46,097 bases of DNA from Mnemiopsis leidyi (Eukaryota > Ctenophora > Tentaculata > Lobata > Bolinopsidae), in NCBI GenBank assembly GCA_000226015.1, contig JH152906.1, positions 4,813-50,909 of the forward strand. Reading direction: 5' to 3'. Made by a program: the position numbers and the translations under genes. The stretch's first letter is position 1. Every line of letters starts with the position of its first letter. Below are positions 10,101 through 20,540 of the stretch, in pieces. The notes beneath the pieces are model-generated. The model did not search any database, had not been told where the DNA came from, and was given only the letters and a program-made list of their open reading frames with translations.

Positions 10101-13100
10101 ATGTATCTGACAGCCACGATTCTGCTTCCACTAGTAATGGCATATCATTTCTTCAATAACCTAGATGCTGAGGACGCCCCAATGCCACTTATTTTACTTT
10201 CGTGTGGCCTGGCTGGACTGGGAGTATGCTGTGGGGGTTCTATTCTGACTGTTATAAGTATAACAAGACTTCATAGCTTGAAGTATCCTTTACGGAGACT
10301 CGGCAAAAAAATGCGAATTTTTCTCGTCGTTTTGGCTCTTGGATTAGGTGTCATCCAGGTGTTTCTTATGTTCGTTGATGGAAAACTTCCCGGGAAATAC
10401 GAATTTAACTTTGACTCGAAGAAGCAGTTTCTAATGGTCAGAGTCAGGAGTTCAACACTTGTTACAAACATTGTACTTCGATTTTCGTATGTCATCACTG
10501 CATTTATCAACATATCAGTGTGTGCTCTTACAGCCTACGTCATCAGTCCAAGAAGATCACCAGTGAAAATAGCAGGAGGAGACCAAAATCGTCAAAAGCG
10601 CAGCACTGTAACGATCTTATACATGAACATGATATACTCAGTGTCTATTTTGTACATGGCCGTTATGATTTTACTGTTCTTCATTCTTGGTCCGGAGATA
10701 AAAAGCAGTGACTCATTTCATATTCTATCTTATGTCTGCTTCCCTTTTGTGCCACTTTCTTTATCAGTGTTAAATCCTTTGGTGATGATCTGTCGTGGAA
10801 AAGACATAAGAACATACGCAAAAAGCATAATTATGTTTAAGCCATACACTAGCCAAGTGACTTCTCACGCTTCAATGCGTTTGCCTCAAGCCCATGCTTC
10901 ATCAAGACAGCTGTGAATGATTGCCACTTGAAATGATGTTTCAGCCGCCCTTTGTATCTTCAAGTGTTCCAGACCGAAGAGGGAGTGCATTCAGACAAAA
11001 GGTTAACGATTTATAATTTACATTTTACGATACAAAAAACCACGTAAATAGCTACAGGCAATATATTGATATTTGAACATAAGTTGGAGATCGCCAAAAA
11101 AAAGTTTTACTCACGATACTGTAAAGTGCAGATTCATAACTTCATGATAACAAATCTTAATCAAACTAACTCTATGCTATTGTATGACAAGTTTAGAATC
11201 TCCAATGCATTCCAAGCTACTGGCTCGGTATCTGCTTCAGCCACCCATATCAAGATATCTTGTATATCTGAAATGGGTATTACAGTTATGATAAGGTAAA
11301 AATTGAATTACTTATTTATTAATTACTTATACTTATTATAGACTTATTAGTTTGTTTCGTCGCATATGAAATAATACTGATGCACCTCTAATGGGCGATA
11401 GAGTACCATTAGGGTCCCATTAGAGGTGCATCGGTATTCTTTCATACAACTGTTTGTTTTGTTAAAAACCCATTGCTTATAAGCTGAATTAATAGAAATA
11501 TAGAATAATCATAAAACGATTTTAATCCAGACAACATTTACATCGAACCTTGAATTCCTGCTCTTATAGTAAGATGCCGAAGATTTTCACTAAGATTTCC
11601 AAGCTCAGTCACTCCTTTAAAATCAATATTCTGAAATAATATTGAGATTTTTAGCTGTTGAGGAAAAACTTGCAAATTTCAACCTGAGAGATGTGTGTAA
11701 ACTTGCTAAGCAGTGAATGAGCTTTTCAGATGGTCTACAATATTATACTTTAGACTTTTTAACAGATAAACAAATTTTATTTTGACATGTTTGAGCCGTT
11801 TTCTATTTTTCCAACTCTTTAACTATAACCTGATGATGTCATAACTATTGAAGTGGGGGGGGGTTGTGTTGGGGGTCCGGCAACCAACCAACAACCAGTA
11901 ATTTCAATAAGCACAATCGTTTTCATGCGAAATTTGACACAAATGATCGTAAAATGGTCGTTTTTCTGGTGAAACTTTGAGCTTCATAGTTCATAACTTG
12001 GAAAAATTGAGGGTCAAAAATATCAATTTATCAAAAAACAAGCAATTGTCAATTTGATTCCCAGAAAAAGATCGGAAGAATATTCAGATAAAAACAACCA
12101 TTACAACCATTGCAACCATGGTCATTTTCAGGGGAAATTTAACCCAATCGTCCTAAAATGGTTGGTTGGTTGCTGGACCCCCCCCCTACCAATCAAAGTT
12201 CATTGATACCTAAATTTACGTGTGACTGTGTTTAAGAAACGGAAAATTATTGAATATGAACCTCTAGGGTAAGAGATGTGGCACACTGGAAATGTGACAT
12301 GTCAAGGTTGGGACTTGGTTTGTATCTGTGGCAATCTTCAAACCCCATACCAATAACCTGCAAGAAAGATAACTGGATAACTAAGAAACAAAATTTGGAA
12401 AGATAACATGCAAAACGATGCAAGTATTAGGCCTGGACAAATAATGTTGATTCAAGATTTCATCAACACTTAAAAATGAAATCAATATCTCCTGTTATCA
12501 TTTAAATATAAGGAACATACATATTAATTCTATGTTTATTGTTTACTTGTATAAGTTACCTTTACATTTTCAACATTTTCCAGAGCTCTTCTCAGTTCCA
12601 GAAAAGGAATTTGGAGATCAGTTGGAGCTGAACAAGAGCTTATAGAATGAAGCTGTTTTTCCGTTAAAATCAAGTCTTCATCACAAGCATTGAGCATGTC
12701 CCACACCTCTATTTCTGAAATTATTCGATAGAAGTAAAAAATTATGACTTAGATGACATACATCGCACTACCCAAAATAAAACAATGAACATTCTCAAGT
12801 TAACGATGCTTTCAAACTTTCAACTAAGGCTGTTATCATTCTGGGGTAAATATAGACCTGATTCATTGTTTCCTCTATGATCCTTAAGAACATCAAGAGC
12901 AACTTGCAGCACATTCTGAAGACAAAACAGCATTAACATTTTACTTTCTTTCTCCTTATGCCTATCAGGGTCAATTACAATAGGTTGAATAGGTGAACCT
13001 CAAAACAAACTGATTTCATCACAGATATTTATACCTCCTTTCATATATATATAAAAGTCTCTATGACAATTAACAATGGCAAGTTTAAATAAAACTTACA

Positions 13101-13862
13101 TGTTTTTCAATTTCCAGGAATGCATTCAAAGCAGATGAAGTAGATAGCGAGTTTAGGAAAGACACATATTTCGCCACAAGGTCTTTATGCTTTGCTAATT
13201 TTGAGTCAGAGGGCCGAATTGCCCAAAAAGGAAATAGTAGCTGCTAGATCTCCAGAAAACTTGTCATTCAACTGAAAGAGGATGATAAGCTGAGTGACAA
13301 AAGTCAATCTAAGAGTTTACTAATTAGGAATTATGTTTTTCACAAGTGAGTAGAGAAGTAAACAATTTAAAACTTGAAATTGATGCAAAAATATCTTCTT
13401 AACTGTTAACACAAATGAAATCAAACTTACAGTTAGGTTAAGCTTCAGAAAGTCTGATTTAACTTTAATAACGGTCCAAGAGCAAAACTCATAATCAACA
13501 TTCAAGTGATATATCTGAAATTTTAATAAGTAAATATTTTTGAGTCAGATTTCAGAACAGTTGAGACTTTAGGATTTGCAAGAATTACTGGTTTTTGGGC
13601 TTAGCCATTCTCAGATATAGGTCAGGCTTGGGCTATCAGTAATATTGAATCAGTATTATAATTTGCAAAAATGGAAAAAGGTAAATAATGAGTTCTCTGT
13701 GGTCAGGGACAGTTGTTGAATCTTGAAATAAAAAAGAAGTGGAAATTTTGATTTTTTTAGTGCCAAACAAGAAAAACATCTTACCAGTTCAAAAGATACC
13801 AGATCATAATCTTTCCTTCTGAGGTCAACTTTACTTAGTTCTATGTGTACACCGTTTACCAT
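2833..13862 (-). CDS. NISCH: Nischarin (PX-LRR endosomal scaffold), multi-exon
   Basis: Nischarin binds PI3P on endosomes through its PX domain and, in mammals, restrains Rac/PAK signalling and integrin-driven migration. Coding exons inferred 5' to 3': 13785-13862 (ATG), 13431-13514, 13100-13271, 12858-12915, 12560-12714, 12262-12357, 11549-11630, 7267-7412, 6935-7058, 4554-6772, then probable 3988-4166, 3319-3400, 2833-2961. All have GT/AG borders and phases agree throughout, except for one extra base in exon 3. Exons 1-3 encode the PX domain (SWTVIKVKSDFLKL, then KFSGDL). Exons 7-10 encode leucine-rich repeats: MGNITKLNLAHNRIS, then FSLEDLDLTHNCIDQL and LALYGNP, which follow the order of human nischarin (LGNIKTLNLAGN, YSLVNLDLRDN) as I remember it. 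The long exon ends with LLDEDFVRWPPP, matching the human LLDEDCVHYPLP block. The fourth intron from the 3' end of the LRR block (7413-11548) contains a GPCR gene on the other strand. Confidence 0.9.
2962..3175. repeat. Minisatellite abutting the last nischarin exon
   Basis: Imperfect units of about 22-28 bp built on CTTGTAGATATTTGGAAT and CACTTGTACCTATTTGGAAT. The array runs right up to the acceptor at 2962; the intron end ACAAGTGAAATTCCAG (minus) is itself a repeat variant. Confidence 0.85.
3811..4013. repeat. Four tandem copies of a nischarin exon end plus its splice donor
   Basis: A 30-bp core starting TCACCTGATGAGCTGCTCGA occurs at 3811, 3872, 3928 and 3984. On minus each copy reads as the last ~27 exon bases (encoding GIFEQLI) followed by AG/GTGA. 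The copy at 3984 is the true exon 3988-4166 border; the other three lie downstream in the intron, separated by a CTTTATCTAATCAATGTACA spacer. Confidence 0.9.
4554..6772 (-). CDS. NISCH: Large nischarin exon (end of LRRs plus C-terminal body)
   Basis: A single exon of 2219 nt; without splicing at 4553/4554 it reads on to a TAA at 4542-4544. The acceptor is TATCTCAG before GGTTTCGAACGG-type sequence, so the methionine at 6812 in the open frame lies in intron and is not a start. It encodes the last LRRs, a serine/glutamate-rich linker, and then the globular C-terminal repeats. The remembered human counterpart has the same order: LRR cap, acidic linker, PH-like units. The linker is shorter than the human acidic stretch. 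Confidence 0.88.
9918..10916 (+). CDS. Class A (rhodopsin-like) orphan GPCR, single coding exon
   Basis: 332 residues with seven hydrophobic segments at roughly 21-45, 54-78, 89-116, 132-153, 183-209, 230-257 and 268-292. TM1 has the conserved Asn (PLNVV, N38). The DRY motif is altered to ITRLHSLKYPL (R117 kept). TM7 has LNPLVMI, a partial NPxxY without Tyr. The CWxP motif of TM6 and a second extracellular-loop cysteine are not seen, so this is a divergent receptor of the kind expanded in invertebrates; the ligand is unknown. CTTTCAG at 9902-9908 just before the ATG is a good acceptor, suggesting a spliced 5' UTR. The whole gene lies inside nischarin intron 7413-11548 on the opposite strand. 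Confidence 0.9.
   Translation: MSVFDDGNDNHVWDYLKYMDYLFGILCVLQFLLSTPLNVVLIGFYRKRKTFSSKLHLLLSAMYLTATILLPLVMAYHFFNNLDAEDAPMPLILLSCGLAGLGVCCGGSILTVISITRLHSLKYPLRRLGKKMRIFLVVLALGLGVIQVFLMFVDGKLPGKYEFNFDSKKQFLMVRVRSSTLVTNIVLRFSYVITAFINISVCALTAYVISPRRSPVKIAGGDQNRQKRSTVTILYMNMIYSVSILYMAVMILLFFILGPEIKSSDSFHILSYVCFPFVPLSLSVLNPLVMICRGKDIRTYAKSIIMFKPYTSQVTSHASMRLPQAHASSRQL
11366..11445. repeat. 30-bp inverted repeat (hairpin) in nischarin intron
   Basis: Bases 11366-11395 pair with 11416-11445 with two mismatches. The shared core is GATGCACCTCTAATGGG and the loop is about 20 bases. It lies about 450 bp beyond the GPCR stop and may be in its 3' UTR. It may be a miniature foldback element. Confidence 0.85.
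11866..12188. mobile_element. MITE-like element with GGGGGTCC(G/A)GCAACCAACCAAC termini
   Basis: The left end (from about 11866) reads GGGGGTCCGGCAACCAACCA; the right end, to about 12188, is the complement with one mismatch (TGGTTGGTTGGTTGCTGGAC followed by a C run). About 320 bp in total. The interior repeats CATTTTCAGGGGAAATTT/TGCGAAATTTGACAC-like blocks beside both ends. There is no ORF. It sits in the nischarin intron between 11631 and 12261. Confidence 0.8.
13100..13271 (-). CDS. NISCH: Nischarin PX-domain exon with an apparent one-base frameshift
   Basis: The exon enters in phase 0 (TTTCAG/TTG) and must leave in phase 0 (CAT/GTAAGT), but it is 172 nt, one base too many. The first part reads LNDKFSGDLAATISFLGNS and the last part reads PSDSKLAKHKDLVAKYVSFL. 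The two join cleanly as GNS-PSDSK if one base of the CGGCCC run near 13213-13216 is ignored, giving a normal PX core (F-GNS then a basic helix). Sequencing or assembly error, or an allelic lesion, are both possible. Confidence 0.75.
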
Positions 13863-15465
13863 AAATAATTCATTGTTTTTAACACTTAAGAAAGGCTGTC
13901 AAAACTCAACTTGCTAACTGAGCCAGAAAGTAGAGAAAAGTAAGATACGAAAGCACTTTTCATAAAATGTATGCAATAATTCGACTTACTGTTATCCCGA
14001 ATACTAATCAGTTCTAAGTCCTAACTCCTATGCATTAACTTGTACCGATAAATTGAGCTTTCATCCATAATAGTTGTAGAATTGAATGAAAAGATGAATC
14101 AAACAACAATACAATATAATTGAGGCCGAAATCAGAACTTGCTTTTGTGCCATGTGTTCTTCTCATCCAGTCCTTAATGTGATTTTATTAGATTTAGTAG
14201 CATGGACTCCATCCTCAGGCCGGTTAATTCTCTTTCATCAGATCTGGGAATTATACTCTTGACTTCCTGCATAGGAGGTTGTGGAAGATACCACTCAACA
14301 TACAACAGTCATAACTCATAAGACTTCCCTTCCCATCTTTTCCTTAACGTTTTATAAGCACATTCCATTAAAAGCATGAAATCTAGATTGAAATTATTTC
14401 TATCTAATATGCAAGCTCATGGTCTTGATGATAAATGCTACATGATTAAACATGATTAAAAATGGACCTCGATTCGCCTCATGGTCAATGTAGAAAATCC
14501 AATTGCATTTCAGTATACTTATTGGTCAATAAACAACTTATCATTAGACTGTCCATAAAGTTGCCGACATTTTGCAACCTCCCCCAACCTTCTACGACCT
14601 TTACTTCCTGAGATAGCGAGGTACAAGCGAGGCGCATGTTCCCTATTGGTTTAGAGCGCACCACTTGACACGATCTTGTGAGTGCACGCAGTCTTCTTAT
14701 TGGTCCCAGCAGCTTCCTCGTGGGGCTGACGTCATGTCACGCGGACACCCCTGTGCCACTCTTTTGACAACGATGATACAGAGAATTATCAACCGCTCAG
14801 ATTACCTATCATGCTGCAGTGATTGTACTACTCAATTTGCAATATAGCTGGCAATGTTGTTAAGGTAACAGGGTACGATAAACTGATAGTAAACTTGAAA
14901 GGAAGCTAATTAGGCATTATCATTCAATTTATATGTGTTTTAATATCCATACGGTGGATTCTTTTGTTCATGTTGGATACATTCTAATCCCAGTTTCCAA
15001 AATTATGATATCAACATTGACTTGTTACTTATCAACTTTGACTGTGTACTTATCAACATTGACTGTGCACTTATAACTCTTATAAGTTCAAAGTCAATGT
15101 TTGCTCTCTCCTACATAGAGGATAACGCTCTGCGTGCTGTGATTGGCTGGCGCATGGTCACGTGACGAGTGCGCATGGGTGCCACGTGGTACTCAGGGAC
15201 GTGTCAGGAGGTCTGCATGCTCTCTGTCTAATGATAACTAAACTTATTTTCATTCCTTTGGATGGGGCCAGCATCAATATGTAGTTTGTTTTTATCTATG
15301 TCAGATATTAATTCATTTTTTTAAATATAAAGATTAAATTTATACGCCAAGACTTTTAAACTAGAGAACAATTTTGGAGAAATTGTGCATTTATTATCAA
15401 ACTTTACCAATTTTTATAAATGGCCCAAGGGCACCTTCATAAGATTATAAGTTGCTCAAGCAAAA
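13863..15465. other. Intergenic stretch upstream of nischarin
   Basis: No exon recognised. Two GC-richer patches with promoter-type motifs stand out (14630-14740 and 15120-15210); the rest is AT-rich and featureless apart from repeated TATCAACTTTGACTGTGTACT-like copies near 15025-15080. Confidence 0.5.
14630..14740 (-). promoter_or_regulatory. Candidate promoter region (CRE plus two reversed CCAAT boxes)
   Basis: Contains a perfect TGACGTCA (near 14728) and two ATTGG motifs (CTATTGGTTT, TTATTGGTCC), which read as CCAAT on minus, the strand of nischarin, about 0.8 kb upstream of its first coding exon. A second cluster at 15120-15210 adds GATTGGC, GGTCACGTGAC and two GCGCATG motifs. Motif evidence only. 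Confidence 0.35.
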
Positions 15466-15800
15466 CTATCCTGGGTCCACCAGGTCAAACATATCTTGCC
15501 ACTTCTTCCTGTCAGAGGCCAACATTAGTAAACTAAATAGGTCACTATAATCGTTCAACAAAATATCACGATTTTTCAAGTCAGACTTTAAAACATCGAA
15601 CAAATTCATGCAGTGCCTTCCTCTTCTGCCAGGTAAAATTGTTACTTGATTTACAACAAAACACAGGGCGCTTTGTGCCGGGCTATTTTCTGGGCTTCTT
15701 AAAACATGACCAAGTAATTTCCATCTTGCTAGCTGAACACGCTCGGTTAAGGGACAGGTGTTGCATCGCAGGTATAAAGTCTTGTTTGAGATCATGCTTG
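15466..15800 (-). mobile_element. LINE 3' end (reverse transcriptase C-terminal fragment)
   Basis: Minus-strand ORF with WKLLGHVLRSPENSPAQSAL, then PGRRGRHCMNLFDVLKSDL and a final WQDMFDLVDPG. This matches the WLGHVLRMP...KRRRGRP tail of non-LTR retrotransposon polyproteins (endonuclease/RT type). It is strongly 5'-truncated; the non-coding tail probably continues below 15466. Confidence 0.8.
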
Positions 15801-16159
15801 GTACATTTAAAGTTAATTTTGAACCATTTTGGCAATAAAGCTTGGTTGTGCTGTGAGGTTTGACAGTGCTATCTTATCAGTGACACAGTGCTAGGCAGTG
15901 CCAGTAAGTTTTCCAAATTTCAGCTTTAGTCCTAAACAGACCTCCTAGCACTGGAATCTACTCAGTTGTAGTTTTCAATAAAAGATCTTGACCCTGGATA
16001 ACTCTTAAAGATAGACAAGTTAGGAATGACTCTATAATTAATTTGACAATGCAGAAATGAAGTAAAATAAAAATAACATAAATAATAAATAATGATCACA
16101 CCTAGTCTCTCAAAATATCATACAATCTTTAAAATATCAAAAAGTTCAATATAAGAATT

Positions 16160-16725
16160 TTAATAAATGTTAACAAATTTCTTCTTAGCCTCAATTGGGT
16201 TATCTTTAAGGAAACTATTATGTCTGATCTTATTTTCTAAATAATTTACACCTTCAATTCTATTTAAAAGTTCGTCGGAAATTTGCCAAAAATTTCCAGG
16301 ACAACTATCACCCAAAGCTTTAGTTTTAGACTTGAAAATCTCTAAGTTAGATTTGAAAACATTTAAACTTGACGAACTCTTTACCTCTATAGGTAACTTG
16401 TTCCAAGACAACATAACCCTCTCGTTAATAAAATTTCTTCTAAAACAATTGATCTTCGAATCTTTACTCTTTCCCGGCTTACAAATCACATTTAATCCAG
16501 ATCTGCTGAACTTTAGAACACCAACTAACTGGGATAAGCCATGGCTAGCTTTATAAACTTCAATTAGGTCACCTCTTGAACGTCTCTCAGCGATCAGAGT
16601 GGTCAGCTGCAGAATCCGCGGCCTCTCAGAGTAAGGAAGCAGGCCTACCCATTCCATCATCTTCGTAAAACGTCTCTGGACGCTCTCAAAGTATGACAGC
16701 TTTTTTGTTTTTAGGCCATTTCAAT
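16160..16725 (-). mobile_element. CR1/jockey-like LINE 3' end
   Basis: Minus-strand reading contains SYFESVQRRFTKMMEW, then RSRGDLIEVYKASHG and FRRNFINERVMLSWNKLP. This is the typical C-terminal sequence of LINE reverse transcriptases (VQRRFTK, RRLRGDLIEVYK, N-WN-LP). The copy is 5'-truncated near 16725 and ends in an AT-rich tail below 16160. It is a different family from the copy at 15466. Confidence 0.85.
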
Positions 16726-18127
16726 CAGTGTAATGTACTTAATTATAAAATGAGTCTATTAGGCCCGCCCAGGTAAAAAGAGAAACACAAAAAATTTTAT
16801 TTATCGCCACAATCAATTTATAAAAATTTTTTAATGACACATAAAGTTCAATTCAAATTATGATAATGGTAAAAAAGTTAGGTTATCATGCTACCAGCCA
16901 TGCAGGCTCACAGCACTAGGTTGGCTTACATTAATACCGCGGCCCACTAAATTGTAAATTTGAAAATGGGTTTTAATATTTGGACCATGCACGCACTGAA
17001 CCCTTAATAGTGGCAGTATCAAAAAAGCTGGCGAAAGGACATTTGACGAAATTAAATGATATCCGTCTAACGTTCTTACGAAACACCAGGAGAGCAGCAA
17101 GCTGCGAGCCGCGCGCGAGTCGGGTAACACCTCGACAAAATGCAAAATGACATACACGCTTTAAAGTTTTTGTACGCCCTTGATGCCAGGACACTGACAC
17201 TTCTGGTGAAACGCAGTGTGCTATTTTACATACTTAGGGTCGGGGTTCTAATATTCATGATATAGTCGTAAAATATGTACACGTTCAATGCACTAGCTGA
17301 CGATATGATATCCGTCTAAGAGATAATATGTCATATCCGCGCAAGTCGGTTAACACCGCGACAATGCACTAGCAGTGCTGCATGGGTGGCAAAATGGACA
17401 GGAGCTCTCACACTGCACACCTCCCACTTGACGAGATGATATCCGTCTAACGTTCTCGCGGAGAGCAGAAAACTGCGAGCCTGGAGCCGCGCGCGGGTCG
17501 GGTAACAACATCGACAAACCTCCAACATACATTTACCTTAGATAAATCAATTTGAACAAACAAAATGAGATCGAGAATTTCTAATAAAATACAATTTCTT
17601 TATTAACTACTTCATACTTAAAATACAAATTGTCAAAGATTAATATCAAATATAATTATTAAATATACTATGTCGATTTTAAAACTTGACGAGATTATAT
17701 CCGTCTAACGTTCTAACGAAACGTTCGCGTTCATGGTTCAGCTTTAGCTGCGTGAGTCGGGTATCACCGCGACAATTTTAAAACTTGGTTGTCGCGGTGA
17801 TACCCGCAACCCGACTCACGCAGCTGCAAAGCTGAACGTGTACACGGATATAATCTCGTCAACTGATATTGTCGCGGTGATACCCGACTCACGCAGCTTA
17901 TCGTTTCGTTAGAACGTTAGACGGANNNNNNNNNNNACCCGACTCACGCAGCTGCAAAGCTGAACGTGTACACGGATATAATCTCGTCAACTGATATTGT
18001 CGCGGTGATACCCGACTCACGCAGCTATCGTTTCGTTAGAACGTTAGACGGATATCATCTCGTCAACAACTGATATAATTCTGAGTTTCTTGAAATATCA
18101 TTGTCTGACTTTGTCCGACCCTCATCC

Positions 18128-18243
18128 CGGAGAATAAAATGACGGGAGGGTGCGCGCTGCTGTACAAGAAATATCACTGATCATGATCATATAAATTCTT
18201 TTGTACCGCAGCGCGCACGGGTCTCCCGTCCTTTTTATTCTCG
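18128..18243. repeat. Inverted repeat around a CGCGCTGC core
   Basis: Arms 18128-18170 and 18196-18243 are complementary with a few mismatches (GAGAATAAAA, GACGGGAG, TGCGCGCTGC, GTACAA blocks). The loop is AT-rich. Another small foldback element lies directly beside the nine-copy family. Confidence 0.8.
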
Positions 18244-18354
18244 ATTTCGGAAAATATGCTTAACTTGCTTTGAACGCGAACGAGTTGTTTGACTTTGTCA
18301 AACCCTCATTTGAAGCTTTACAACGAATGAGGGTAAAATTGCTTTAACCAGACC

Positions 18355-18497
18355 GGCTTTAACCAGAGCTTGCGCTTGTTAAAATATTTACTTATTTAGC
18401 TATGTAGTTACCGAGCATTTTAACTGAACCAGGTGCTTACGCCGCGCGCGGCGGCTGAAAAGGTACGCACGTAAAAGGGCTCTGGTTAGAGCAAAGC
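18355..18497. repeat. Small foldback with TAACCAGAGC ends
   Basis: The left end reads GCTTTAACCAGAGCTTGCGC and the right end GGGCTCTGGTTAGAGCAAAGC, mutually complementary over about 14-19 bases. The interior holds a GCCGCGCGCGGCGG palindrome. No coding capacity. Confidence 0.55.
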
Positions 18498-18887
18498 TCT
18501 CAATAAAAATCCGAATTAACTATTCGATCTGAAATGCAAATGTTACCTAAATATTTTGCATTCGTCCTTGTTCACGTTATAATTTTTAATTTGTGCCTTA
18601 TGAATTTTTCTCTTCAAGAATTTAATTTCTTTAGCCAGTACAGTCATTATCATTTAAATTTTTAGTATTTGTCCTAAACTTCATGTATTCTTATCAGAAA
18701 AAATTGAGTTTTTCATCCATTGATTTTTTTCTTTAAAATTTGTTGTTCTCTTGACCCGTTGGCTATCAATACAATTAATTATTGAATCCGAATAAACTTG
18801 CAAAATTCCTTTGTCGCGGCGCGGTGATACCCGACTCTCGCAGCTCCAAGCGTTTCGTTAGAACGGTAGACGGATATAATTTCGTCA

Positions 18888-20540
18888 GAATTTGAATTAG
18901 TGAAATGGTGGCTGTTGTAATGAGCACGAGGGGAATATACGATGCCCACTCAGAGTTATAACTTATTTAATCCTTGATGTTTGATGCATACTTCTTTTTC
19001 ATCCTCGTTTGTATCTTAAATTTTTAACGTACACTTTAAGCAGAAATCCATCACTAAAATTACTTCTTACAGCGTGAAACTTTTAACCACGGCCATGTAC
19101 CTGGCCTATACTGGTTTTCTGATACTGAACACTGAATTCCTTCTTTTTTATTTTTATGGTGGTAGTTTTAAGACTTTTTTGTGACAACATTGTTTGCGAT
19201 ATTAAGACGAAAAATATAATTCTCTTTTACTACTTCTTGTATGCAAAAGCCATGTGATAATCGTAATCGGCCAATTATAAGAGCCGAAGGATCTCTTTAG
19301 GCCAATGACGTTAAACAAGGTAGTTTATACCATAATTTATCCGCTGGAGGCTTCACTCCTACAAGCATAGCTACTAATTTTGCTCTAAATCCAGTGGCGT
19401 AACATTGTAGGTCTAGCCAATAAGGGGCCTGTCGGCGGTAAAAAGGTGCCACCGAGTGGTGCCCCTGGTTTGAAGGCTTACAGTGAGTAATTTGTGAAAT
19501 TTAGTCGGAAAATCTAACTTATAGTTAAGTTATCTGACCAATCTAACCAATTTAACCATTCTTGCAAAATTGTCCATTGTCCCATATTTTTATGATTGTT
19601 TGGCTCCCCCTATGACTGTGCCCTCCGGCGTGACTAGGACTACCAGGGCACGCGGCAGCCTTCTGTACCCTATTAAAGCATGCTATTCTAGTATACTGTC
19701 CTGATAAAGATACATGACTCACGAGATGCTTGACACCAGTCCAGCACACGATCGTGTATCAGCATGATGTGATAGCATACGCCGATGGCAGGATACAAAG
19801 ATCGTTTTAGAGTCTGACAAGGTCATTGAATATTGAGATATGCACTTTCAATAGGAGGCAACGACACACAAGAAATTTTGGTAATATATATAATATCTCT
19901 TCCCCATGTGACACTGTGATAGAGCCTTAACATGCAAGCTGACAGCTCATACACACCTGTGTGTACTGACATATGTAACGTTACCACGGGATACATACTG
20001 AATAAAACGATTGACCTTGAGACTACTGATTGAAGATGTAATTCAGAACGTAGGATCCATTCTCACAGTTCTTTATCCCTCAAGGAGTACTTTGATAAAG
20101 AAATTTGATCACGATGACATTTACATATAGCTATCAACAACTTAAGTTACTATTTTTGGCCAAAATTAGGCCCTATTTTGGTCAAATTGTATTTACCAGG
20201 CCCCTCTATTTACCGGGCCTCAACCCTTTCACCTGAGAGGCTCGGTAAATCCAGGGTTTACTGTACCTTACAAAACTCCTCATTTGAAAAAAATGTTCTT
20301 CTGGAAGTCTAGCAAGGGATCTTTTCCCTTTAAGTGCTAGGCAATAAGGCGACTACAGTACTTGGAATCCGTTGTCAAGGATTTGATTTCAAACTCAGTT
20401 GCGTGCAGGGTTATGTTAAAAAAGAGTTATCACAGCCTTATTTTGGGATTGTGTAACTGCAGCCAATGAAATTAATTTTCTCCTCCCTAAAGTACAGCCT
20501 GCCCACATAGCCTTTATATTATATATACAATAATCCTAAT
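18888..20540. other. Intergenic stretch, no gene seen
   Basis: AT-rich with a GC patch at 19405-19470 (AGTGGCGTAAC, GTGCCACC...GGTGCCCC), which looks like part of a dispersed repeat. A second patch at 20185-20270 has complementary CTATTTACCGGGCC/CTCGGTAAAT. No exon recognised. Confidence 0.45.

Larger units (their letters stand above)
17043..18887. mobile_element. Nine-copy family of 55-96 bp inverted-repeat elements
   Basis: Copies: forward 17043-17138, 17297-17364, 17428-17517, 17686-17775; inverted 17789-17862, 17869-17925 (cut by a gap), 17937-17990 (cut by a gap), 17997-18066, 18811-18887. Forward copies start TTGACGAGATnATATCCGTC and end GTCGGGTATCACCGCGACAA; the middle varies (CTAACGTTCTAACGAAACG, AGCTGCGTGAG). 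The end, reversed (TTGTCGCGGTGATACCCG), matches the start at 13 of 18 positions, so the unit has imperfect terminal inverted repeats. Copies 4 and 5 face each other 13 bp apart. Copy 4 is flanked by the direct repeat ATTTTAAAACTT. No ORF. Confidence 0.85.

Noticed and set aside
17331-17532. Minus-strand ORFs of 60-65 codons with RARLQARSF
   Set aside because: They are read through copies of the short inverted-repeat element; frames differ between copies.
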